A stretch of DNA of 64,000 bases from Paragordius varius (lineage: Eukaryota; Nematomorpha): the NCBI GenBank assembly GCA_964247055.1, contig OZ176056.1, forward strand, positions 7,192,001-7,256,000, read 5' to 3'. The translations under genes and the position numbers were made by a program. Shown here piece after piece: positions 41,501 through 52,481 of the stretch. Each line of letters starts with the position of its first letter. Position 1 is the first letter of the stretch. The notes beneath the pieces were generated by a model. The model ran no database searches and had not been told where the DNA came from. It was given only the letters and a program-made list of their open reading frames with translations.

Positions 41501-41791
41501 CTTTTGCAAATATATTGATTTAAATATTTCACTCTAATCAAACCCAATTTTAAGCTTCATCACTTATCCTTTTTAACATCAACCATGCTTAATATCGTTA
41601 AATTTCATTCTAAGTCCAACCATAAAACTCTAATCAATTTATGGTTGACCCTTAATACAACTGGCCTAAAATAGTGAAAATCAATATTGTTGAATATGAT
41701 CCTACATAATATATTATTTAAAATGTATAATTGAATTATAAATATTAATTATGATATAAATGTTATCACATGATGCACGAAAATATTATTA

Positions 41792-43426
41792 TTATAAATA
41801 ATTATCTTCATTAAAACATCCACTGTCCTCTATTGTTTCATTACTGTACATAGAATTATTTCTAGGGTGTGTCATTTTCGTTACAAACTTGTGTTCATCT
41901 AAGACTTTGAAGGGGGAATTTTCAATCACACAATAATTTTGCCTTAACGAATTATCACTCATAAAGTCAGGTTGATCTGAATAAGGTTTCGTATAAAGTG
42001 CAGTATAAACAAAATATTGATCAAAATCAGAGGCACGATTCGAAATATAAAGTAGGTATCTTTCATATGCAAATAAACCGATTTGTAATTCATTTTCAAT
42101 CTTTATCGTTTCACTATTATTGTTTTTTTGAGCTATTGACTTCTTTTTGAGATCCATATCATTAGAATGTGGCACTCCAACCCCCAAAATATCTTTGATA
42201 ATTGAATAACATTTGCGTAGGGGTAAACCACTTTCTCGCATCAAGTATGCAACAAGAACAGCCACAGAGATATTTTGCCCAGTTTCACAAAATATTAAAA
42301 CACGCTTCCCCGCTTGCCTATAATAATCGAGAAAACGATTTATTTCTTCAAACGATGAAATTATATCTTTCGTAACTGTATGGCAATTAGTTTGAGCGGA
42401 ACAATCATATTGATGTTTGTGAGAAACGTCATGTGTCGAAAAGTTTAATTTTTGAGACCTTTTGAGTTTTTGCCTATGATTTTTATAATTATGAGTTATA
42501 TTCTCCGTACTGCCACCTTCTTTAAGGTTTTTATGATTAAAGCAGTGTTTCATAGCGAATTCGGATTCTTGGTTAAAGGGTAACAAATTTATTTTAAGTT
42601 TAACGCGCACATGGGGTACCCTATCGTTTGAGCAAGCACAAGAATTAAAAATGGAATTACTTCCAGATGTTAATTTTCTTCCCAATCGATTTTCCATTTG
42701 GCCCAAAGACATGCCAGAAACATCGACCACACCTTCAATATTAAGTTTACATAGGACCTGTTCGGTGTGAGCTACATCACAATCGCTCAAAAATAGGAAA
42801 TTTGATATTTGATGGATTCGACCCTTTGTGAAGTAAGGACGTATCCAATGAGAATCTCGTATTGGGTCATGTATAGGACTGATGTCATGAATCAAAGAGT
42901 GTGTTTCCGAACTTTGCAATAAAGAATTGTTAGGTATTCTGAAATTTTGGCATTTAACATTATTATTTTTACTGGATGGCCTCTTATTATGCGAATTTAT
43001 ATGGCTTCCTCTACCTTCTGCAATGATATTTGAGATAGTTTTGACCCCAGACCTTTGAATATTTATCATATTTTTCTTCCTGTAAAGATTCGTTAAATTA
43101 TTTGTGGAACCCGAAGGGGTCCATAATATTGAATTATGATTAGTTATATTATTTCTTTTTTTAATTGGGTTTGAATCCTTCTTCTGTGGCGATGAGAATG
43201 TAATTTTATTAAGATTAAAGAATTGTCGCTTTAAAAAATCCAATTTTTCCTTTATAGTTGTCGTACGAGCTTTATTTTGACCTTGAATTCGTTGATGTTC
43301 TTCCGAATTAAAACAAAATCCATTAGTATAATTAAAAAAGGTGACATTATTTTGTGGAATAGATGAATAAAATAAATCTTCTTTGTGATGCCAAAAATTA
43401 CAATTCTCAGTAATGTAGGTATTCAT
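41792..43426 (-). CDS. Dual-specificity-phosphatase-like protein, probable pseudophosphatase
   Basis: A single uninterrupted frame of 544 residues. Residues 1 to about 215 are Asn/Ser-rich and unordered. A DUSP-type domain follows: HQISNFLFLSDCDVAHTEQV (about 230), NIEGVVDVSG, RVPHVRVKLKINL, then SFEEINRFLDYYRQAGKRVL and the P-loop FCETGQNIS with VLVAYLMR. In active enzymes the loop is HCxxGxxRS; here Cys stays but His is Phe and the catalytic Arg is Ile. The general-acid Asp is not obvious either. It therefore probably binds phosphoproteins without hydrolysis, like STYX-type pseudophosphatases, though STYX loses the Cys instead. A roughly 35-residue insert with KKK follows GVGVPHSND. Cytosolic by absence of signals. 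It is the complete copy of a duplicated pair; the C-terminal 150 residues are unique to it. Confidence 0.8.
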   Translation of the reverse strand: MNTYITENCNFWHHKEDLFYSSIPQNNVTFFNYTNGFCFNSEEHQRIQGQNKARTTTIKEKLDFLKRQFFNLNKITFSSPQKKDSNPIKKRNNITNHNSILWTPSGSTNNLTNLYRKKNMINIQRSGVKTISNIIAEGRGSHINSHNKRPSSKNNNVKCQNFRIPNNSLLQSSETHSLIHDISPIHDPIRDSHWIRPYFTKGRIHQISNFLFLSDCDVAHTEQVLCKLNIEGVVDVSGMSLGQMENRLGRKLTSGSNSIFNSCACSNDRVPHVRVKLKINLLPFNQESEFAMKHCFNHKNLKEGGSTENITHNYKNHRQKLKRSQKLNFSTHDVSHKHQYDCSAQTNCHTVTKDIISSFEEINRFLDYYRQAGKRVLIFCETGQNISVAVLVAYLMRESGLPLRKCYSIIKDILGVGVPHSNDMDLKKKSIAQKNNNSETIKIENELQIGLFAYERYLLYISNRASDFDQYFVYTALYTKPYSDQPDFMSDNSLRQNYCVIENSPFKVLDEHKFVTKMTHPRNNSMYSNETIEDSGCFNEDNYL

Positions 43427-43839
43427 ACCAATTTTTTTTAAAATAAATTTTTTTTTGTTTTAGACTTTATAAGGTTTCTTGCGTTGCTTGTGTGATAGTT
43501 TCTTTAACCAACAAAAGTATTGGATTATAAACATTTATATTTTTAAATAGGCATATCTTATAAAAATTAGATATTATGCCTAAAAGTAATAGATAATTAA
43601 TATGTACCTTATAGATGAAATTCCTATTTATATATATTTTACTGGATCAATAATAAACTATAAATATTTATAAACACCACAACTCTTATTCGGGAGCTAA
43701 AAATTTAGAATATTAATAAAGTATAAACTATACCATAAAAATCTGCATTGTAAAAATTGTTTTTATTTTTGAATTATTCGTTATTCTTTGGTATAATGAC
43801 GTAAATGATAAAAATAGTCTATATATTATAAGTTCATCA

Positions 43840-43870
<31 letters not shown>

Positions 43871-44033
43871 TATAAGTATGAACTTTGGAGCAAATATTGG
43901 AAAAAATTTATATGGTTTAAAATTTTTTTCTAATTGCTATCGCCTGATAATTAAAAATTTGATATTTAGCTTTGTAGTTGATTAAAAACATAGAAAAGTA
44001 GATCCAACAAGGGCCTTTTATGTGGATCTAACT
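43427..44033. other. 5' flank of the phosphatase-like gene
   Basis: AT-rich, with a (TA)n tract at about 43839-43875. It is duplicated at 46681-47265 with small indels and a shorter (TA)n. No clear promoter element can be named. Confidence 0.4.
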
Positions 44034-44234
44034 CAGGGGTGGCCAACACACGACCCGCGAAAAATTTGGAAATCCATAATTTACAAAATTAAGCTCACAA
44101 AATCTTAGTAAATTTTTATTATACCTTAAATTTTTGTAATTTTGTCTATTCAAATGATAAAAAGTAGAGAAAATTTTCATATTATGTCAGCATTTTATTA
44201 TGTTTCAAATCTTTTATATTATTAATGAATGTCC

Positions 44235-44266
<32 letters not shown>

Positions 44267-44328
44267 TATGACCCGCCAGTTTTTTGAATAAAAGCAACCC
44301 GCGAAGCCATTTGAGATGGTCCCCCCTG
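44034..44328. mobile_element. hAT MITE family E, copy in duplication unit 1
   Basis: Ends CAGGGGTGGCCAAC and a GGTCCCCCCTG-type end, flanked by ATCTAACT on both sides (44026-44033 and 44329-44336): a perfect 8-bp target duplication typical of hAT. 295 bp with internal (TA)n and GACCCGC near both ends. The same insertion occurs in unit 2. Confidence 0.85.
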
Positions 44329-44599
44329 ATCTAACTAATATCAAAATAACCAAAGGTATTTCAGACCACAAGCTAAGTTTAAAACCATAACGCAATCGAA
44401 GTTTAACAAATCAATATTAGAACGCTTTAGTTTAAATTTGAAAGACGGTTTTTGTTCAAAAAAATTTATTCTTTCATGTATCAATTTATTTTGCTTTTCG
44501 ATAGCGTTATTAATTAATTTTTGACCAGAAAAATAATAAAAATAAATATTAAAATAAAAAACACCAACAATCTTGAAAATTATTACAATTTATTTAAAA

Positions 44600-44710
44600 A
44601 GTAAAATAAATTTCTTAAATCACTCGAAGGGCCGAAACCAAAAGCACCATGATAATCCTGATATATCAGAATATATATTATTACATCAGGATATTTTTAG
44701 CGGACACTGT
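44600..44710 (-). repeat. Repeat family F fragment, duplication unit 1
   Basis: On the minus strand it includes TATATCAGGATTATCATGG, then TGCTTTTGGTTTCGGCCCTT and AAGAAATTTATTTTAC. It is related to 35350-35700 and 36410-36720 and duplicated at 47830-47930. Confidence 0.5.
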
Positions 44711-45450
44711 GAAATAGCAAAAGTTTTTTTTAAATAAAAAATTTATATTATTAAATTACATTTTACAGTCATTTTATTATATTTTACAAATATAAATTTT
44801 ACAAGTAAATATTATTAACTACAATATTGTTATGTTTTTTATAAAGCCAAAACTTTAATATTTGATATTTCGCACTCAAATTTTTTTTATATAATATTCT
44901 AAAATTTAGCTAGTTCAATTCATTTGTGGGTGTATTTGGTATACTAAATGCTATAGTCGCAAGATTCATAACCATTTAACTGTTGCTTGTAGATAAGTTT
45001 AAATTAATTATTTTTGAAAATGTATATAGGAAAACATTAAGGTCACACAATCTTATTAAAAGAAAAATAGTTTTGTTTTACTATTAAAATCATTTCGATT
45101 GCTAAAGCATCTATTTTCCAAAACCATGGCCATTTAGAATGGGTGCTTTAAAATTCTTAATGCATTTCCTTTTCCTAGCGTCGGTATAAATTTAAACAAT
45201 TTTTTTAGGTTTTTATGAGTTTACCTATCCGAAAATAATAACATTATAAAACCAACATGGTTAACCCTTAATTTGGCCCACTTTGTAATATGAATATAGA
45301 TTAGAAAACAAATAAACTAATGTATAATTTAAGTATTTATGTTTTTTAAAGTATCTTATATAAATTGAAAATTAAGTGTTTTGATTCACATCAAAGAGTC
45401 ATGCAACAATATAATTATAAGATAAAAAGAAAAATGGATATCCATTATCA

Positions 45451-46680
45451 TTATGGATCGGGATTAAAAGCTTTTTTTATTCCTCCTAAATTAGAAAATT
45501 TATATGCAACAAGAACAGCCACAGAGATATTTTGCCCAGTTTCACAAAATATTATAACACGCTTCCCCGCTTGCCTATAATAATCGAGAAAACGATTTAT
45601 TTCCTCAAACGATGAAATTATATCTTTCGTAACTGTATGGCAATTAGTTTGAGCGGAACAATCATATTGATGTTTGTGAGAAACGTCATGTGTCGAAAAG
45701 TTTAATTTTTGAGACCTTTTGAGTTTTTGCCTATAATTTTTATAATTATAAGTTATATTCTCCGTACTGCTACCTTCTTTAAGGTTTCCATGATTAAAGC
45801 AGTGTTTCATAGCGAATTCGGATCCTTGGTTAAAGGGTAACAAATTTATTTTAAGTTTAACGCGCACATGGGGTACCCTATCGTTTGAGCAAGCACAAGA
45901 ATTAAAAATGGAATTACTTCCAGCTGTTAATTTTCTTCCCAATCGATTTTCCATTTGGCCCAAAGACATGCCAGAAACATCCACCACACCTTCAATATTA
46001 AGTTTACATAGGACCTGTTCTGTGTGAGCTACATCACAATCGCTCAAAAATAGGAAATTTGATATCTGATGAATTTGACCCTTTGTGAAGTAAGAACGTA
46101 TCCAATGAGAATCTCGTATTGGGTCATGTATAGGACTGATATCATGAATCAAAGAGTGTGTTTCCGAACTTTGCAATAAAGAATTGTTAGGTATTCTGAA
46201 ATTTTGGCATTTCTCATTATTATTTTTACTGGATGGCTTCTTATTATACGAATTTATATGGCTTCCTCTACCTTCTGCAATGATATTTGAGATAGTTTTG
46301 ACCCCAGACCTTTGAATATTTATCATATTTTTCTTCCCGTGAAGATTCGTTAAATTATTTGTGGAACCCGAAGGGGTCCATAATATTGAATTATGATTTG
46401 TTATTTTATTTCCATTTTTAATTGGGTTTGAATCCTTCTTCTGTGGCGACGAGGTAATTTTATTAAGATTAAAGAATTGTCGCTTTAAAAAATCCAATTT
46501 TTCCTTTATAGTTGTCGCACGAGCTTTATTTTGACCTTGAATTCGTTGATGTTCTTCCGAATTAAAACAAAATCCATTAGTATAATTAAAAAAGGTGACA
46601 TTATTTTGTGGAATCGATGAATAAAATAAATCTTCTTTGTGATGCCAAAAATCACAATTCTCAGTAATGTAGGTATGCAT
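45451..46680 (-). pseudogene. Truncated second copy of the phosphatase-like gene, chimeric tail
   Basis: 409 residues. The first 393 match the full gene with about 20 substitutions and one in-frame codon loss, and no stops. At the duplication border the frame leaves the gene directly after the P-loop helix (VLVAY) and continues 16 residues (KFSNLGGIKKAFNPDP) encoded by what is upstream flank of copy 1. Everything after the P-loop helix is missing, so the DUSP fold cannot be complete. It could still be expressed from its own upstream region, which is duplicated too, but a folded product is unlikely. Confidence 0.8.
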
Positions 46681-47265
46681 ACCAATTTTTTTAAAATAAT
46701 TTTTTTTTGTTTTAGACTTTATGAGGTTTCTTGCGTTGCTTGTGTGATAGTTCCTTTAACCAACAAAAGTTGGATTATAAACATTTATATTTTTAAATAG
46801 GCATATCTTATAAAAATTAGATATTATGCCTAAAAGTAATAGATAATTAATATGTACCTTATAGATGAAATTCCTAATTATATATATTTTACTGGATCAA
46901 TAATAAACTATAAATATTTATAAACACCACAACTCTTAATCGGGAGCTAAAAATTTAGAATATTAATAAAGTATAAACTATACCATAAAAATCTGCATTG
47001 TAAAAATTGTTTTTATTTTTGAATTAATCGTTATTCTTTGGTATATTGACGTAAATGATAAAAATAGTCTATATATATAAGTTCATTAAATTTATATATA
47101 TATATAAGTATGAACTTTGGAGCATATATTGGAAAAAATTTATATGGTTTAAAATTTATTTCTAATTGCTATCGCCTGATAATTAAAAATTTGATATTTA
47201 GCATTGTAGTTGATTGAAAACATAGAAAAGCAGATCCAACAAGGGCCTTTTATGTGGATCTAACT

Positions 47266-47548
47266 CAGGGGTGGCCAACACACGACCCGCGAAAAATTTG
47301 GAAATCCATAATTTACAAAATTAAGTTCACAAAATCTTAGTAAAATTGTTATTATACATTAAATTTTTCAATTTTTGTCTATTCAAATGATAAAAAGTAG
47401 AGAAAATTGTCATATTATGTCAGCATTTTACAGTTTTACGTTTCAAATCTTATATATTATTATGAATGTCTATATATATATATATTAATGACCCGCCAGT
47501 TTTTTTAATAAAAGCAGCCCGCGAAACCATTTGAGTTGGTCACCCCTG
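47266..47548. mobile_element. hAT MITE family E, copy in duplication unit 2
   Basis: CAGGGGTGGCCAAC to GGTCACCCCTG, with ATCTAACT duplicated at 47258-47265 and 47549-47556, the same site as in unit 1. Insertion therefore came before duplication. Confidence 0.85.
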
Positions 47549-47829
47549 ATCTAACTACTATCAAAATAACCAAGGCTATTTAGACCACAAGCTAAGTTTA
47601 AAACCATAACGCAATCGATGTTTAACAAATCAATATTAGAACGCTTTAGTTTAAATTTGAAAGACGGTTTTTGTTCAAAAAAATTTATTCTTTCATGTAT
47701 CAATTTATTTTGCTTTTCGATAGCGTTATTAGTTAATTTTTGACCAGAAAAATATATAAATAAATATTAAAAAAAATACCAACAATCTTGAAATTTATTA
47801 CAATTTATTTAAAAAGTGAAATAAATTTC

Positions 47830-47930
47830 TTAAATCACTCGAAAGGGCCGAAACCAAAAGCACCATGATAATCCTGATATCAGAATATATATTATACATC
47901 AGGATATTTTTTGACACTCTGAAATAGCAA
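47830..47930 (-). repeat. Repeat family F fragment, duplication unit 2
   Basis: Duplicate of 44600-44710 (GGGCCGAAACCAAAAGCACC on the plus strand). Confidence 0.5.
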
Positions 47931-48148
47931 AAGTTTTTTTAAATAAAAATTTATATTATTAAATTACATTTTACAGTCATTTTATTGAATTTTGCAAATA
48001 TAAATTTTACAAGTAAATTTTACTAACTACAATTATTGTTATGTATTTTATAAAGCCAGAACTTTAATATTTGATATTTCGCACACAATTTTTTTTATAT
48101 AATATTCTAAAATTTCTTAGTTCAATTCATTTGTGGTTGTATTTGGTA

Positions 48149-48763
48149 TTACATTTGCACTTCAAGAGTGTCCTTGAACACTTCAAGTTGGTCCTTGAAC
48201 AATTCAAGTTGGACCTTAAACAGTTCAAGTTGGTCCTTGAACAGTTCAAGTTTGTCCTTGAACATTTCAAGTTAGTCCTTAAATACTTTAAGTTGGTCCT
48301 TAAAATTTATTAATTTTGATTTAACCATAATTTTTACATTTATTTTTTTATTTTATTATTTATTAACCTAATTGTTTATTTATTATATATTTATTCATTT
48401 AATAATAAAATTTTTTATTTAAAAACCACTTTTTTGTTTAAACTATTTTTTTCAATTAAACAAAATCATTGATTAAGTGTTTATAATGAAATATTTTAAT
48501 TATAACCCAGAAAACTTATATATTTTTTCATATCGAGTAAATATCTTAAATATCCAAAATTATTTTTAGAAATTAATAAAGATATACGGTTTCTCAAAGA
48601 AAGTTGATATCGATTTAAAATTTATGTTAAATAATAGAAAATAGGTTCAAAACAATAAAATAGATGAATTATTTACGATTTGATTGATAAAAGTTAAAAC
48701 AAAACAAAAAAGTCAAAGGACCAACTTGAAGTGTTTAAGGACACTCTTGAAGTGCAAATGGTA
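48149..48763. mobile_element. MITE family A, best-dated copy (only in duplication unit 2)
   Basis: Inserted at a TA (duplicated at 48147-48148 and 48764-48765). The empty site is preserved in unit 1 at about 44937-44945, TTTGGTATACTAAATG. Seven or so tandem 21-bp units (GTTCAAGTTGGTCCTTGAAC) fill the left subterminal region. Their length being a multiple of three gives a stop-free 80-residue frame that is not a gene. Internal part AT-rich. Confidence 0.9.
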
Positions 48764-49446
48764 TATACTAAATGCTATAGTCGCAAGATTTATAACCATT
48801 TGACTGTTGCTTAGTAGATAAGTTTTAATTAATTATTTAAATGTATATAGGAAAACATTAAGGTCAAACAATCTTTTTAAAAGAAAAATAGTTTTTTTAT
48901 TTTTTATAATAAAATCATTACGATTGCTAAAGCTAAATCCATTTTCCACCATGACCATTTAGAATGGGTGCTTTAAAATTCTTAATGCACTTCCTTTTCC
49001 TAGCGTCGGTATAAATTTAAACAAATTTTTTTAGGTTTTTATGAGTTATATCCGAAAATAATAACATTATAAAACCAACATAATTAACCCTAAATCCACT
49101 TTGTAATATGAATATAGATTAGAAAACAAATATAATGTATATATTATTTAGATACTAAGAATCGAAAATGTATAATTAAGTAATTTTTGGGGCTTTGTTT
49201 GTCAAATATTTAAGTATTTATGTTTTTTGACGACTTACTTTTTATAAATTGAAAATTAAGTGGTTTTAATTCACGTGGAAGGGTCACGCAAATAAAGTCA
49301 ATTATATATTAAAAAAGGATATCCATTATCATTATGGGTAGGGAATATACGCTTTTAATAATGATTCCTATTAAATTGGAAAAAAATGTAATGGCATGAT
49401 GGGTACTATTTTGACTATAAAATTAAATTATAGCTAAAAATTCATT

Positions 49447-50497
49447 TTAACAATTGGATGCTTAGTCTTCCAATTCAAATTGGGGTCTCAGAATACTCCA
49501 TGCCTGTTTAAAATTAGATGATATTTCTAAAAATATGGAAGAAATTAAAACCATTGCAAATATTTGTACTTATTATAACATTGATGAATATAAAAAAAGG
49601 ATTCATTTAAATTTTATTTATCTTTTATGGATAACAAGGTAAAATTTAGTCAACATGACATGTGTGCATAATATAAAAATAATGTAAAATATACCACTTT
49701 TTCTGTTAATATTAATGTTGTGATTTAAATAAAAAACTAGCTTAAATTTTGGCGTTAGCAAATTAGCAAGATAATTTGTAAAAATTTTATAAAATAAAAA
49801 TGGCGTCCAAATAGTTTGATATGAAAACACTTCGATTCAAATTGGGGTATCTAAATACCCCTGAAAATTTTTAAATTAGATTTTTTAAAAACTACTGAAA
49901 GATACGGTCCCAATTTAAATCTTTGCTTCTATCCTAATAAAAATTATATAAACCCGTATATAAATGAAATTTGGTTTTGAAAAAAAAGTTCCATATAAAA
50001 CTACTTGGACGCCATTTTTATTTAACAACATTTTTGAAAAATATCGTGTTTATTAACATTGATAGAAACAGAAAAAGGCGTTTATTTTCCTTTATTTTTA
50101 AATTTAGCTTGTGCACACATGTCATGTTGACTTAATTTTACCTTGAGGTTTTACCTAAAAATAAGTAATATCAAGTATTTTCGAATGAAAATTTTTATAT
50201 ATTTTGATTCGTTAATGTTATAAAAGTGCATTTGCCATGGTTTCAATCCATTCCATATTTTTTGAATTATTTAATTTTAAACATGCCTGGGGTATCCAAC
50301 TACCCCAATTTCAATCGAAGGACTGAAATGGATTTGTTGTATTCAAGTGTTAAATTTTATTATGTTTTGATTTGTTTTTTTATTTTATATTTGGACACTA
50401 GGATCAATTAAAATTTGAAACGTTTAGTACATTTAAAAAGATCAACTTAAATACAGGTTGAGGTATCTAGATGCCCCAATTAGAATCGAAACAAATA
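49447..50497. mobile_element. TTAA-type MITE (family C) containing a second, inverted copy
   Basis: The outer copy starts TTAACAATTGGATGC, is interrupted at 49823, resumes at about 50354 (ATTTTATTATGTTTTGAT) and ends CCCCAATTAGAATCGAA at about 50495. The inner copy (49824-50353) lies in opposite orientation, from CACTTCGATTCAAATTGGGG to TATTCAAGTGTTAA. Confidence 0.65.
49824..50353. mobile_element. Inner, inverted family C copy
   Basis: Reverse-oriented relative to 35839-36395, about 530 bp, with both GGGGTA...TACCCC ends. The right border is TTAA; the left has AAAA in its place, so one target site has changed or the junction is eroded. Confidence 0.65.
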
Positions 50498-50882
50498 TTT
50501 TAATGCTTCATTACATTTTTATTTTTTTGTCCGCATATTTTGGGGTAGTTTTCACACTGGGAAATTGCCATTTTAAAGCTTTTAAAAGTTAAATATTTAT
50601 ATGCAGTCATTTGCGTGTTGTATTCCAAATGTATAAATTTAAAAAAATGGCGACAAAAAAGTTTGAGAGAGGCCTTTTTTACAATTTCACATTTTGAAAA
50701 AACACCTACAACCCTAAAGAAAGCATATTTTTAGATTTGGCCCAATGCTATAAATATTTATTTGGTTATTTAATTTTTAAATGGTTCTGGGGTATAAAAG
50801 TGCCCCAAAAGGTCATGTAACGTTAAATGCTCAAGAATGACATTTTTTTAATTTGTAGTAAAAAACAGTTAGTAATATTGGT

Positions 50883-51176
50883 TTACAGTAAAGTTATAAT
50901 TATACGGATAAAACGTAAAAATATCAAGACAAAATTTTTTTTCAAAAGACAACCATACTTTTTTAAATTTTTTATCCTATAAAAATTATTTAATTACAAT
51001 AGTAAAATACACAATGGATGAGTTACCAATAAATATCTCTATTTTATACTTTGTAATTTGAAAATATGATTTAAACCTAAATAAATCAAGATTTACAAAG
51101 TATGTATGGTTTTGTTTTAGAAAAAAATATTTATTTTTATATTTTTATATTTTGTATATTTTCAATTTTTACTGTA
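50883..51176. mobile_element. MITE family D, best-preserved copy
   Basis: TACAGTAAAGTTATAATTAT ... TTTTCAATTTTTACTGTA, with arms of about 80 bp containing ACGTAAAAATAT, CAAGACAAAA and AAAAGACAACCATACTT. TA at each border. 294 bp, no coding. Confidence 0.8.
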
Positions 51177-51723
51177 CATTTAATTAATTTTACTAATAAA
51201 TGAATCCTTATAGCTAACAATAAAGCTGTTTAAAGTATTTTTTCTCAAAGTATTTCAAAGAAATTTAAGATTTCTTTTTTAAAATAAGTGCAAAAAATAA
51301 AAGCCACTATAAAGAAAAGTTTACGAAATTTATATAATAAAACACACTTATATTTTGATGGTAATTGTATAAAATATATTTTTCATTAATTTTAATATTA
51401 TTTACCTGAGAGAATACCATATCAAGAAATAATTTTTAAATATATAATATATAATTTTATTAAAAAAGGAAATGCAGATGACCTTGATTGTTATATACAA
51501 TTCTTGAAAAATACCAGAGAAATTTTACGATAAAAATTTTGCAAACATTTATATTTAAAATGTACAGGTGTACAAAGATCATACTGTCTCTAAATACGAT
51601 GGCCTAACGACAAAAATAGAAGATAAAAATCAATAAAATTTGGCCTTATTTTAAAAAAATATATCCCTGTTTTCCTATTAATTATTATTATTAACTGTTT
51701 AATATTACAGAACAGAACATTTT
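51177..51723. other. AT-rich intergenic DNA, nothing recognised
   Basis: No exon-like segment, RNA gene or shared repeat was found here. Confidence 0.4.
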
Positions 51724-51974
51724 TTGAAAATAGGGGTAGCCAATACTCGGCCCCCGATACCTTATGCCCAAAAAAATTGGGATATTCATTATTAATAAAA
51801 ATATGCTGATAAAATCTTAGTAAAATCAACATCTCTTAAAATTTTTCTAATTTTGTCTATTCAATCGGCAAGAAAACTAAAAATGTTATATTTTATGTGA
51901 ATTTTACATAAATCTATTAAATTGCATATATGAATGCCCATTATGCGGCCCACAAAGCCATTTGTGTTGGAGAC
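51724..51974. mobile_element. Diverged hAT MITE family E copy
   Basis: AGGGGTAGCCAATACTCGGC at the left and GGAGACCTCCCCT at the right. The middle shares AAAATCTTAGTAAAA and TTTTGTCTATTCAA with 44034-44328. No clear target duplication remains. Confidence 0.6.
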
Positions 51975-52481
51975 CTCCCCTATTTAAAACTACTTTTGAT
52001 AAAATTCATAAGTCTTGATTCGTTTGGACTTGTATATGATATTTCATAAAATTTAATTTTCCCTACCGTATGAAGTAATTTATATAACAGATAAAACGTA
52101 AAAACACTAAGAGAAATATTTTGTCAAACCTTGATTTTTTAGATATATTTTAAAAGAAAAACAGCTGATACACTCATATATTTTCAAATTATCATATAGG
52201 AAATCTCTAGATTTAAAAACTGAATGTAGTTGTCTATTTTAAAAAAATACTTGTCTTTAAAGTCTACATCTGTCTGTTTTATTGGTGATTTGTGGCTCAA
52301 TAAAATCCAAATATGTGGGAAACATCGGGAAAAAATGCATATTAAAAAATGATTTAATTTAAAGCTATATTCATAATAAAAATATATATTGGACACATAA
52401 TTATATACGCGTATGATTAACCATGAACTAGTTTATAACTATAGATTTTTTAAAATTCCAAAAACAAACTAACATTTAGAT

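Larger units (their letters stand above)
42246..45502. repeat. Tandem duplication, copy 1 (3,257 bp)
   Basis: Homology to the next unit begins at TATGCAACAAGAACAGCC (42246 and 45503) and the two units abut exactly at 45502/45503. The unit carries the 5' 390 or so codons of the phosphatase-like gene and about 2.1 kb upstream, including a hAT MITE at 44034-44328. Confidence 0.9.
45503..49385. repeat. Tandem duplication, copy 2 (about 3.9 kb with a MITE insert)
   Basis: It matches 42246-45502 throughout. Extra length comes mainly from the family-A MITE at 48149-48763 and a few short insertions near 49150-49200. Similarity fades at CCTATTAAATTGGAAA (about 49370), the counterpart of 45482-45502. 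Confidence 0.85.

Noticed and set aside
48071-48313. 80-residue open frame with a seven-residue repeat (LEQFKLV)
   Set aside because: It is the 21-bp tandem array of a MITE. A period divisible by three without stops gives a repetitive frame by chance.
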